A stretch of DNA of 59,349 bases from Mycobacterium sp. E2733 (GTDB lineage: Bacteria > Actinomycetota > Actinomycetes > Mycobacteriales > Mycobacteriaceae): assembly GCF_001667585.1 (NCBI RefSeq), contig NZ_LZJZ01000079.1:1-59349 (forward strand), read 5' to 3'. Within the stretch, counting starts at the first letter, position 1; each line of letters starts with the position of its first letter. Below are positions 52,078 through 59,349 of the stretch, in pieces. Position numbers and translations under genes: made by a program. The notes below the pieces were generated by a model, which did no database searches, had not been told where the DNA came from, and worked only from the letters and a program-made list of their open reading frames with translations.

Positions 52078-52638
52078 GTGGCGGAAAACATCAAGGTCTT
52101 GGCGTTGGTGGGGAGCTTGCGCGCGGCGTCGATCAATCGTCAGATTGCGGAGCTGGCGGCGGACGTCGCCCCCGATGGCGTCGCTGTGACGGTGTTCGAA
52201 GGGCTGGCGGAACTGCCGTTCTACAACGAGGAAATCGACCACGCGATGAACGCCGACGCTGCGCCGCTCGCTCCGGTGAGCGCGCTGCGCGCCGCTGCGG
52301 CGGAGGCCGACGCCGCGCTGGTGGTCACCCCGGAATACAACGGCAGCATTCCGGCCGTCATCAAGAATGCGATCGACTGGCTGTCCCGCCCGTTCGGCAA
52401 CGGCGCTCTTAAGGGCAAGCCGCTGGCCGTCATCGGCGGCTCCTTCGGTCAGTACGGCGGGGTCTGGGCGCACGACGAAACCCGCAAGTCGTTCGGGATA
52501 GCCGGCGCACGCGTTGTCGAGTCGATCAAGCTCTCGGTGCCGTTCAAAACCCTGGAAGGCAAGGCGCCAGCGGAGCACGCCGAACTCTCGGGGAACGTAC
52601 GTGATCTCGTCGGGAAGCTCGTCGCCGAAGTCGGCTGA
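52078..52638 (+). CDS. NAD(P)H-dependent FMN reductase (Rv3054c-type)
   Basis: A 186-residue flavodoxin-fold reductase. LALVGSLRAASINRQ is the FMN phosphate loop, VVTPEYNGSIPAVIKNAIDW the family signature, VIGGSFGQYGG the second flavin loop. The GTG at 52078 follows GAAGGGAAA; longer starts would begin inside the operator. It reduces quinones, azo dyes or free flavin. Divergent TetR control is likely. Confidence 0.9.
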   Translation: MAENIKVLALVGSLRAASINRQIAELAADVAPDGVAVTVFEGLAELPFYNEEIDHAMNADAAPLAPVSALRAAAAEADAALVVTPEYNGSIPAVIKNAIDWLSRPFGNGALKGKPLAVIGGSFGQYGGVWAHDETRKSFGIAGARVVESIKLSVPFKTLEGKAPAEHAELSGNVRDLVGKLVAEVG

Positions 52639-52699
52639 TTGGCAGAAGTCAACAAGCCGGTCGCCGGGCGACCAGCGAGGTTGCTGTAATCGAATGGCC

Positions 52700-52728
52700 A
52701 AAGCCGCCAGCCTCCGGCTGGCGGCTTT
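52700..52728 (+). terminator. Hairpin terminator after FMN reductase
   Basis: AAAGCCGCCAGC (52700-52711) pairs perfectly with GCTGGCGGCTTT (52717-52728) around a 5-base loop, 61 bases after the stop. The flanking A and T runs give a classic intrinsic terminator. Confidence 0.85.
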
Positions 52729-53157
52729 GCTGGCGGCGGCCCGGCCTTGGGTGATGGGCCGGCGCCGGCGCGGTGTTGTCGGTGGCCGCTGATATACCCA
52801 TTCGTATGGATGGGCTCGATGAGAAATGTGACCTGCGACACGCCGGGCGCGTGTCATCGAGAGGGCTTACGACCAGCGAATTTCAGAAATGTTATTCCGA
52901 ACATCTTGTATCTCGACATCTTGTCAGCCACTAGGTGTAGTGTTTCGAGCACCGGCAGATCCCAGGTTCACCAGCCCGACCGGGGCCTGGTTCACCACCC
53001 GAAATCGGCTCGACAGGTCATTCGACCCCGTCGGTCGCAGGACGGGAATCGGAGGACTTGACGGGCCGCTGTAACACAGCGAGGACAGAGTTCGTTGCAG
53101 TACCCGAGTAGTTGCCAGTCCATAACAAGTCCCACCTTCCGCAAAGGAGCGGCTTCT
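52729..53157 (+). other. Upstream region of nrdHIE
   Basis: About 430 bases without a gene. It contains lower-GC promoter-like sequence around 52870-52925, a NrdR-type box at 52928-52943 and a long leader to nrdH. Short open frames here have no family pattern. Confidence 0.55.
52928..52943. promoter_or_regulatory. NrdR-type box upstream of nrdH
   Basis: CCACTAGGTGTAGTGT has the CACTA-N4-TAGTG palindrome of the ATP-cone repressor NrdR box (consensus like ACACTATATATAGTGT). It precedes nrdH by 215 bases. A second box at the usual 31-base spacing was not found. Confidence 0.6.
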
Positions 53158-53397
53158 ATGAGCATCACCGTGTACACCAAGCCGGCATGCGTGCAGTGCA
53201 GCGCCACGTTCAAGGCCCTGGACAAGCAGGGCATCGGCTACGAGAAGGTCGACATCTCGCTGGACAACGAGGCGCGCGACTACGTGATGGCGCTGGGTTA
53301 CTTGCAGGCCCCGGTGGTGGTGGCGGGCAACGACCACTGGTCGGGTTTTCGCCCGGACCGCATCAAGGCGCTCGCGGAATCGGCGCTCAGCGCCTGA
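53158..53397 (+). CDS. nrdH: Glutaredoxin-like NrdH
   Basis: A 79-residue NrdH redoxin. The active site is C11-V-Q-C14 in KPACVQCSATFKAL; WSGFRPDRI is the family C-terminal signature. It is reduced by thioredoxin reductase and donates electrons to class Ib ribonucleotide reductase. Start after AAAGGAG. First of nrdH-nrdI-nrdE. Confidence 0.96.
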   Translation: MSITVYTKPACVQCSATFKALDKQGIGYEKVDISLDNEARDYVMALGYLQAPVVVAGNDHWSGFRPDRIKALAESALSA

Positions 53398-53432
53398 GCA
53401 GTTAGTGGCAGACATTAGGTAAGGAGGTTGCG

Positions 53433-53948
53433 GTGCAGTCGCGCAACCCAAGTTGGATTAGTGGCGACCCGCTACGCAAGCGGGAGGTGCCCCCAGCGCC
53501 GCGCTTGCGATCGCCACTGGTCTATTTCTCCTCCGTGTCGGAGAACACCCACCGCTTCGTGGAGAAGCTGGGTGTTCCCGCCACGCGGATACCGCTGCAC
53601 GGCCGCATCGAGGTCGACGAGCCTTACGTGCTGATACTGCCCACGTACGGCGGCGGCCGGGCCACCCCGGATCTCAATGCCGGTGGCTATGTCCCCAAGC
53701 AAGTCATCGCATTCCTGAACAACGAGCACAACCGGTCGTTGATCCGCGGCGTCATCGCCGCGGGCAACAACAACTTCGGCGCCGAATTCGCCTATGCGGG
53801 CAACGTGATCTCGCGCAAATGCGGCGTTCCTTACCTTTACCGCTTCGAACTGATGGGAACCCCGGACGACGTGGAAGCCGTCCGCGCGGGTTTGGAAGAA
53901 TTCTGGAAGGAACAGACGTGCCACCAACCGTCACTGCAGAGCCTGTAA
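53433..53948 (+). CDS. nrdI: Flavodoxin-like NrdI with N-terminal insertion
   Basis: A 171-residue NrdI; usual length is about 150. The core matches M. tuberculosis closely ([39 protein letters not shown], ending [14 protein letters not shown]). It supplies oxidant to the Mn site of NrdF. The GTG at 53433 has AAGGAGG five bases before it, so the start is firm, and the extra ~25 N-terminal residues ([18 protein letters not shown]) are translated. They are encoded by an inverted repeat at 53460-53518. The last 31 bases overlap nrdE. Confidence 0.95.
   Translation: MQSRNPSWISGDPLRKREVPPAPRLRSPLVYFSSVSENTHRFVEKLGVPATRIPLHGRIEVDEPYVLILPTYGGGRATPDLNAGGYVPKQVIAFLNNEHNRSLIRGVIAAGNNNFGAEFAYAGNVISRKCGVPYLYRFELMGTPDDVEAVRAGLEEFWKEQTCHQPSLQSL
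53460..53518. repeat. Palindromic insertion inside nrdI coding start
   Basis: Outer arms AGTGGCGA (53460-53467) and TCGCCACT (53511-53518) and inner arms CGCAAGCG (53475-53482) and CGCTTGCG (53502-53509) pair perfectly around a G/C-rich centre (GGGAGGTGCCCCC). It encodes in-frame residues foreign to NrdI, so it looks like a small mobile palindrome that was absorbed into the gene. Confidence 0.75.
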
Positions 53949-56095
53949 CGTCCGGCGCGCACACCAACCCTTTTGGGGGCCAGGCGGGATCTGACTACCA
54001 CGCGCTCAACGCGATGCTGAACCTGTACGACGCCGACGGCAGGATTCAGTTCGACAAGGACGTGCTGGCGGCCCGCGAGTACTTCCTGCAGCACGTCAAC
54101 CAGAACACCGTCTTCTTTCACAATCAGGACGAGAAGCTCGACTACCTGATCCGTGAAAACTATTACGAGCGTGAGGTTCTCGACCAGTACTCGCGCAACT
54201 TCGTCAAGGAGTTGCTGGACCGCGCGTATGCCAAGAAGTTCCGGTTCCCGACGTTCCTCGGCGCGTTCAAGTACTACACCTCGTACACGCTGAAGACGTT
54301 CGACGGTAAGCGGTATCTGGAGCGCTTCGAGGACCGCGTGGTCATGGTGGCGCTCACCCTGGCCGCCGGCGACACCGGACTGGCCGAGAAGCTGGTCGAC
54401 GAGATCATCGACGGCCGCTTCCAGCCGGCCACCCCGACGTTCTTGAACTCGGGCAAGAAGCAGCGCGGCGAGCCGGTGAGCTGCTTCCTGTTGCGCATCG
54501 AGGACAACATGGAGTCGATCGGGCGATCGATCAACTCCGCCCTGCAGCTTTCCAAGCGCGGCGGGGGAGTCGCGTTGCTGCTGAGCAACATTCGTGAGCA
54601 CGGCGCGCCGATCAAGAACATCGAGAACCAGTCCTCGGGCGTCATCCCGATCATGAAGCTGCTCGAAGATTCGTTCTCCTACGCCAACCAGCTGGGTGCG
54701 CGCCAGGGCGCCGGCGCCGTGTACCTGCACGCGCATCACCCCGACATCTACCGCTTCCTGGACACCAAGCGCGAGAACGCCGACGAGAAGATCCGGATCA
54801 AGACGCTGAGCCTGGGCGTGGTGATTCCCGACATCACCTTCGAGCTGGCCAAGAAGAACGAGGACATGTATCTGTTCTCGCCGTACGACGTCGAGCGGGT
54901 CTACGGGTTGCCGTTCGCCGACATCTCGGTGACCGAGAAGTATTACGAGATGGTCGACGACGCCCGCATCCGCAAGACGAAGATCAAGGCGCGGGAGTTC
55001 TTCCAGACGCTGGCCGAGCTGCAGTTCGAGTCGGGCTACCCCTACATCATGTTCGAGGACACGGTGAACCGGGCCAATCCGATCGAGGGCAAGATCACGC
55101 ACTCGAACTTGTGCTCGGAAATCCTGCAGGTGTCCACACCGTCGGAGTTCAACGACGATCTGTCGTATTCCAAAGTGGGCAAGGACATCTCGTGCAACCT
55201 GGGATCGCTGAACATCGCCAAGGCGATGGACTCGCCCGACTTCGCGCAGACCATCGAGGTGGCGATCCGCGCGCTGACCGCGGTGAGTGACCAGACGTCG
55301 ATCACGTCGGTGCCCTCGATCGAGCAGGGCAACAACGAATCCCATGCGATCGGGCTGGGGCAGATGAACCTGCACGGTTACCTTGCCCGGGAGCGCATCT
55401 TCTACGGGTCCGAGGAAGGCATCGACTTCACCAACATCTACTTCTATACGGTGCTCTACCACGCGCTGCGGGCGTCGAACCGCATCGCCATCGAGCGCGG
55501 CAGGGCGTTCGGCGGTTTCGAGCGGTCGAAGTACAAGTCGGGGGAATTCTTCGACAAGTACACCGAGCAGGTGTGGGAGCCGCAGACGGAGAAGGTGCGT
55601 CAGCTCTTCGCCGACGCCGACATCCGGATCCCGACCCAGGACGACTGGAAACGGCTGAAGGAATCGGTGCAGGAGTACGGCATCTACAACCAGAACCTGC
55701 AGGCCGTCCCGCCGACGGGGTCGATCTCCTACATCAATCACTCCACCAGCTCGATCCACCCGATCGCCAGCAAGGTCGAGATCCGCAAGGAAGGCAAGAT
55801 CGGCCGCGTCTACTACCCGGCGCCCTACATGACCAACGACAACCTGGAGTACTTCCAGGACGCCTACGAGATCGGCTACGAGAAGGTCATCGACACCTAC
55901 GCCGCGGCGACCCAGCACGTGGACCAGGGGCTGAGCCTGACGCTGTTCTTCAAGGACACCGCCACCACCCGCGACGTGAACAAGGCGCAGATCTACGCCT
56001 GGCGCAAGGGCATCAAGACGCTGTACTACATCCGGCTGCGGCAGATGGCGTTGGAGGGCACCGAGGTCGAGGGCTGCGTGTCCTGCATGCTCTGA
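53918..56095 (+). CDS. nrdE: Class Ib ribonucleotide reductase large subunit NrdE
   Basis: A 725-residue catalytic subunit. Catalytic residues include Cys in [16 protein letters not shown] (radical Cys and Glu) and Cys in [11 protein letters not shown]; the C-terminal redox pair is EGCVSCML. It makes deoxyribonucleotides with NrdF and electrons from NrdH. GTG start at 53918 overlaps nrdI by 31 bases, matching the M. tuberculosis start. nrdF is not in the window; as in M. tuberculosis it is separated from nrdE. Confidence 0.97.
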   Translation: MPPTVTAEPVTSGAHTNPFGGQAGSDYHALNAMLNLYDADGRIQFDKDVLAAREYFLQHVNQNTVFFHNQDEKLDYLIRENYYEREVLDQYSRNFVKELLDRAYAKKFRFPTFLGAFKYYTSYTLKTFDGKRYLERFEDRVVMVALTLAAGDTGLAEKLVDEIIDGRFQPATPTFLNSGKKQRGEPVSCFLLRIEDNMESIGRSINSALQLSKRGGGVALLLSNIREHGAPIKNIENQSSGVIPIMKLLEDSFSYANQLGARQGAGAVYLHAHHPDIYRFLDTKRENADEKIRIKTLSLGVVIPDITFELAKKNEDMYLFSPYDVERVYGLPFADISVTEKYYEMVDDARIRKTKIKAREFFQTLAELQFESGYPYIMFEDTVNRANPIEGKITHSNLCSEILQVSTPSEFNDDLSYSKVGKDISCNLGSLNIAKAMDSPDFAQTIEVAIRALTAVSDQTSITSVPSIEQGNNESHAIGLGQMNLHGYLARERIFYGSEEGIDFTNIYFYTVLYHALRASNRIAIERGRAFGGFERSKYKSGEFFDKYTEQVWEPQTEKVRQLFADADIRIPTQDDWKRLKESVQEYGIYNQNLQAVPPTGSISYINHSTSSIHPIASKVEIRKEGKIGRVYYPAPYMTNDNLEYFQDAYEIGYEKVIDTYAAATQHVDQGLSLTLFFKDTATTRDVNKAQIYAWRKGIKTLYYIRLRQMALEGTEVEGCVSCML

Positions 56096-56161
56096 CGGCC
56101 GCGCCGGGCTCCCGGCGCGCAGTCTGCCCAGGTCAGCGGCTCAGGGCGGTCCCGGAGGGGT

Positions 56162-56908
56162 ATGGTGCTTGACGTGGTGAGAATTCCGCGACCACCCCAC
56201 CCCGGCGTCAAGCCGCCGGGGGCCAAGGTCGACGCGCGCAGCGAGCGCTGGCGCGAACACCGCAAGAAGGTGCGCGGTGAAATCGTGGACGCGGCGTTCC
56301 GCGCCATCGACCGTCTGGGTCCCGAGCTCAGCGTGCGGGAGATCGCCGAGGAGGCCGGCACCGCCAAGCCGAAGATCTACCGCCATTTCCACGACAAGTC
56401 TGATCTGTTCCAGGCCATCGGGGAACGCCTGCGCGACATGCTCTGGGCGGCGATCTTCCCGGCGGTGGACCTGAAGACCGACTCGGCGCGCGAGGTGATC
56501 CGGCGCGCCGTCGACGAGTACGTCGGCCTCGTCGACCAGCACCCCAACGTGCTGCGGGTCTTCATTCAGGGCCGCTCGGCGGCCAGCCCCCAGATCCTCA
56601 ACGAGGGCCGCGGGATCACGTTGGCGATGGCCGACCTGTTCGACAACGAGCTGCGTGAGATGGAGCTCGATCATGCCGCGTTCGAGCTGGCCGCGCATGC
56701 GGCCTTCGGCTCGGCGGCGTCGGCCACGGAGTGGTGGCTTGGCCCGGACCCGCAAAGCGCGCGCCGCATGCCGCGCGACCAGTTCGTCGCCCATCTGACG
56801 ACCATCATGGTGGGGGTCATCGTCGGCACCGCCGAGGTGCTCGGCATCACGATGGACCCAGACCAGCCGGTTCACAGCGTGGTGCCCAGCAACCCCGCCG
56901 CGAGCTGA
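56162..56908 (+). CDS. TetR-family regulator (Rv3050c-type)
   Basis: A 248-residue TetR protein. HTH: VRGEIVDAAFRAIDRLG, LSVREIAEEAGTAKPKIYRHFHDKSDLFQAIG. It has a basic N-terminal extension (HPGVKPPGAKVDARSERWR). It lies 104 bases before the flavin monooxygenase, with a palindrome between, so it probably controls that gene. Position matches Rv3050c. Confidence 0.93.
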   Translation: MVLDVVRIPRPPHPGVKPPGAKVDARSERWREHRKKVRGEIVDAAFRAIDRLGPELSVREIAEEAGTAKPKIYRHFHDKSDLFQAIGERLRDMLWAAIFPAVDLKTDSAREVIRRAVDEYVGLVDQHPNVLRVFIQGRSAASPQILNEGRGITLAMADLFDNELREMELDHAAFELAAHAAFGSAASATEWWLGPDPQSARRMPRDQFVAHLTTIMVGVIVGTAEVLGITMDPDQPVHSVVPSNPAAS

Positions 56909-56960
56909 GCCGCAGCGGCGTTGACATCGCTCCGCCGTTCGTCAACACTCGTGGCATTCG

Positions 56961-56980
56961 ATACCCTGGGTACTGGGTAT
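56961..56980. promoter_or_regulatory. Palindrome upstream of the monooxygenase
   Basis: ATACCC-N8-GGGTAT, also containing the direct repeat CTGGGTA-CTGGGTA. It sits 32 bases before the monooxygenase start and is a likely TetR site or promoter element. Confidence 0.5.
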
Positions 56981-57012
56981 TTCGGGAGAGCTAACAGGAA
57001 GACCGATCCACC

Positions 57013-58557
57013 GTGACCGAAGCCATGACATCCGTCGAGCCGACTCAGGCGCACGAGCCCGTGCACACCCGGGCCCTCATCATCGGGACCGGCTTCTCCG
57101 GCCTGGGTATGGCGATCGCACTGCAAAAGCTGGGTGTGGACTTCGTCATCCTGGAGAAGGCCGAAGACATCGGGGGCACCTGGCGAGACAACAGCTATCC
57201 CGGCTGCGCCTGCGACATCCCGTCGCACCTGTACTCGTTCTCGTTCGAGCCCAAGCCCGATTGGAAGAACCCGTTCTCCTATCAGCCCGAGATCTGGGAC
57301 TACCTCAAGGGCGTCACCGAGAAATACGGTCTGCGCCGCTACATGGTGTTCAACTCGCTGGTGGATCGCGGTCACTGGGACGACGACGAGAACCGGTGGC
57401 ACGTGTTCACCGCCGACGGCCGCGAGTACGTCGCCCAGTTCCTGATCTCCGGCGCGGGCGCGCTGCACATCCCGTCGTTCCCCGACATTGAGGGCCGCGA
57501 CGAATTCGCCGGTCCCGCTTTCCATTCCGCGGAGTGGGACCACAGCGTCGATCTGACCGGCAAGCGGGTGGCGATCATCGGCACCGGTGCCAGCGCGATC
57601 CAGATCGTTCCCGAGATCGTCGGGCAGGTCGCCGAACTTCAGCTCTACCAACGCACTCCGCCCTGGGTGGTGCCGCGCTCCAACCCCGAAATCCCCGCGG
57701 CGCTGCGCCGGGCCATGGCGAACGTCCCGGGCCTGCGGGAGCTGGTGCGTCTCGCCCTGTACTGGGGACAGGAGGCGTTGGCCATCGGCATGACCACGCG
57801 GCCTAACGCGCTGAAGTTCATCGAGGCCTACTGCAAATACAACATTCGCCGGTCGGTGAAGGACCGGGAGCTGCGCCGCAAGCTGACCCCGCATTACCGC
57901 ATCGGGTGTAAGCGAATCCTGAACTCCTCCACGTATTACGGCGCGGTCGCCGACCCCAAGACCCAATTGATCACCGAGGGCATCAGTCGCATCACGCGGG
58001 ACGGGATCGTCACCGCCGACGGCCGCGAGCGCGAGGTGGACGTGATCGTCTACGCCACCGGCTTCCACGTCACCGACTCCTACACCTACGTCCAGATCAA
58101 GGGGCGGCACGGCGAGGACCTGGTCGACCGCTGGAACCGCGAGGGCATCGGCGCTCATCGCGGCATCACCGTCGCCGATGTGCCCAACCTGTTCTTCTTG
58201 CTGGGACCCAACACCGGGCTGGGGCACAACTCCGTGGTGTTCATGATCGAATCCCAGATTCGCTACGTAGCAAGCGCGATCAAGACCTGCGACAAGCTGG
58301 GTGCGCAGGCGCTGGCGCCGACGCGCGAGGCTCAAGACCGATTCAACGACGAGCTGCAACGCAGGCTGTCGCACTCGGTGTGGAACACCGGTGGCTGCGC
58401 CAGCTGGTACCTCGACGAGCACGGCAAGAACACCGTGCTGTGGGGCGGTTACACCTGGGAGTACTGGCGGGAGACCCGCTCGGTGAAGCCGGAGGAATAC
58501 CAGTTCTTCGGCCTACCCGGTACACGGCATCAGAAGGACCTGAGCCCCGCTGGGTAG
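57013..58557 (+). CDS. FAD-dependent Baeyer-Villiger-type monooxygenase (Rv3049c-type)
   Basis: A 514-residue flavin monooxygenase. FAD site GTGFSGLGMA (about residues 26-35), NAD(P)H site GTGASAIQ near 195, and the central signature is close to F-x-G-x3-H-x3-W/D: GPAFHSAEWDH. It oxidises ketones or lipids with O2 and NADPH. The GTG start follows CAGGAAG. The gene order TetR-monooxygenase after nrdE is the same as in M. tuberculosis. Confidence 0.94.
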   Translation: MTEAMTSVEPTQAHEPVHTRALIIGTGFSGLGMAIALQKLGVDFVILEKAEDIGGTWRDNSYPGCACDIPSHLYSFSFEPKPDWKNPFSYQPEIWDYLKGVTEKYGLRRYMVFNSLVDRGHWDDDENRWHVFTADGREYVAQFLISGAGALHIPSFPDIEGRDEFAGPAFHSAEWDHSVDLTGKRVAIIGTGASAIQIVPEIVGQVAELQLYQRTPPWVVPRSNPEIPAALRRAMANVPGLRELVRLALYWGQEALAIGMTTRPNALKFIEAYCKYNIRRSVKDRELRRKLTPHYRIGCKRILNSSTYYGAVADPKTQLITEGISRITRDGIVTADGREREVDVIVYATGFHVTDSYTYVQIKGRHGEDLVDRWNREGIGAHRGITVADVPNLFFLLGPNTGLGHNSVVFMIESQIRYVASAIKTCDKLGAQALAPTREAQDRFNDELQRRLSHSVWNTGGCASWYLDEHGKNTVLWGGYTWEYWRETRSVKPEEYQFFGLPGTRHQKDLSPAG

Positions 58558-58647
58558 GCGTGGCCCGAGCCAGGCTCTCGGTGCTATCCGCGCATTCGTC
58601 TCTGAGTGGGTGTTGAGCCGCCGTCGGGGTTTTACACTGGGAGGGAA

Positions 58648-59106
58648 ATGAGCGCCTACCAGACTGTCGTGGTCGGCACCGATGGCTCGGATTCGTCGCT
58701 GCGTGCGGTGGACCGCGCAGCCGCGATCGCTGCGCATCACGGCGCGAAATTGATCGTTGCGACCGCGCATCTTCCCGTTCCCGTGGAAAAGGGCCGCTAC
58801 GCCATCCCACCGGGAAGCGACCACGGTCAGGATTACCGCACGGTGGGCGAGGCCCCTTTCTTCGCGATCCTGCAGAACGCCAGGGAGCGGGCGCACCAAG
58901 CCGGGGCCAAGCACGTGGAGGAGAAGCCGATCGTCGGTGCTCCCATCAATGCGCTGGTGCAGTTCGCCGAGGAGATCCAAGCCGACCTGCTCGTCGTCGG
59001 CAACGTCGGGCTCAGCAGCGTTGCCGGGCGGCTGCTGGGATCGGTCCCATCCGAAGTCTCCCGCAGGGCCAGAACCGACGTGCTGATCGTCTACACCACC
59101 GACTGA
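58648..59106 (+). CDS. Universal stress protein, TB15.3 (Rv1636)-like
   Basis: A 152-residue UspA-fold protein very like M. tuberculosis TB15.3: YQTVVVGTDGSDSSLRAVDRAA, IVGAPINALVQFAEE, LLVVGNVGLSSVAGRLLGSVPSEVSRRA. The G-x2-G-x9-G-[ST] nucleotide motif is in the last of these; Rv1636 binds cAMP. Strong GAGGGAA site before the ATG. It lies where nrdF2-side sequence would be expected, so it is probably an insertion relative to M. tuberculosis. Confidence 0.92.
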   Translation: MSAYQTVVVGTDGSDSSLRAVDRAAAIAAHHGAKLIVATAHLPVPVEKGRYAIPPGSDHGQDYRTVGEAPFFAILQNARERAHQAGAKHVEEKPIVGAPINALVQFAEEIQADLLVVGNVGLSSVAGRLLGSVPSEVSRRARTDVLIVYTTD

Positions 59107-59349
59107 GGCATCGATCGTTTTGCGCAGCCGTCACGCGCCAAGCGTCGGGCCGTGTTCGCGTAGCAGCTGCGCGAAAGCGGCCGCGGTGGGCACCAGCCAT
59201 CGAATGCTGTTGCATCACTTCGGATCTCGGGAGGACCTGTTGCTCGCGGTCGTCGAGGAAGTGGAGCGCCGCCAGATGGGCGTCCTGGCCGACCTGCCCG
59301 CGACACCCGCCGAAGGCTTCGCCGCCATGTGGGCCGATGTCCGTCGACC
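59107..59349 (+). pseudogene. 5'-truncated TetR-family gene, runs off window
   Basis: One open frame reads AKAAAVGTSHRMLLHHFGSR then EDLLLAVVEEVERRQ, the recognition-helix half and start of the ligand domain of a TetR protein, and continues to the window end. The first HTH helices are missing: only about 50 bases lie between the stress-protein stop and this part, and no ATG/GTG with a ribosome site opens it. It may be a truncated gene. Confidence 0.55.

Noticed and set aside
52901..52916. Second NrdR box
   Set aside because: ACATCTTGTATCTCGA matches the consensus poorly and is at the wrong spacing (27 bases) from the good box.
53837..55918. Long minus-strand open frame
   Set aside because: Antisense of nrdE, a strongly conserved gene.

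Overview
The window is high-GC DNA from a Mycobacterium, most likely a slow-growing non-tuberculous species. The evidence is mycobacterial families (MmpS/MmpL, MspA-type porin, DUF1906 Tat protein, F420-dependent enzyme, TB15.3-like stress protein), many GTG starts, and shared gene order. From mmr (13.4 kb) and cstA-ligB-fadE22 through tandem GntR, CYP136, TetR, SDR, dinB, TetR, FMN reductase and nrdHIE to TetR and monooxygenase, the order matches what I remember of M. tuberculosis Rv3065 down to Rv3049c, read in the opposite orientation and interrupted by extra genes. The exact species cannot be named from the sequence alone.

Layout. 0-2.5 kb is a scrambled edge: a 77-bp inverted repeat, a metallo-beta-lactamase-fold gene whose 3' end lies in that repeat, a decayed gene, and a Tat-exported DUF1906 protein. 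2.7-5.1 kb is a tight operon of a diiron-like protein, a [3Fe-4S] ferredoxin and a ferredoxin reductase, which I read as a three-component oxygenase. 5.5-13.2 kb holds small proteins, an SDR, an mmpS-mmpL pair under a 29-bp palindrome, and envelope proteins. 13.4-17.3 kb holds mmr, a hydrolase, DoxX, an SDR, a phosphotransferase and a small secreted protein. 17.3-21.7 kb has an MspA-like porin facing a decaying acyl-CoA degradation operon (thiolase with a damaged start, enoyl-CoA hydratase, CoA-transferase with a large internal deletion, acyl-CoA dehydrogenase). 22-32 kb is a redox block: F420 enzyme, AdhE, ferredoxin, a divergent histidine kinase and response regulator, P450, zinc alcohol dehydrogenase, SDR and a cyclic-nucleotide-binding protein. 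32-38 kb is a four-gene reverse operon, ligB-cstA-Hsp70-like-nitroreductase.

38-45.5 kb is lipid metabolism and regulation: an HSD10-like SDR, the double-domain FadE22, a divergent DUF35/thiolase-like pair and the tandem GntR regulator, followed by an RsbA-like MEDS/ATPase protein. 45.5-47.2 kb is a lower-GC pocket with two tiny paralogous exported peptides and a leader-peptide/hairpin unit in front of a stand-alone LeuA-allosteric-like domain. 47.2-59.3 kb is CYP136 with its TetR, an SDR, a frameshifted dinB, a TetR/FMN-reductase pair, nrdHIE (with a palindromic insertion in nrdI), a TetR, a flavin monooxygenase, a TB15.3-like stress protein and a truncated TetR.

The most interesting items are the diiron/ferredoxin/reductase operon, the small paralogous peptides, the leaderless leader peptide with its hairpin, the repeated palindrome found between two convergent gene pairs, and the hairpin that has become coding sequence in nrdI. 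No tRNA, rRNA, CRISPR array or intact transposase was seen. All comparisons to named families or to M. tuberculosis are from memory.
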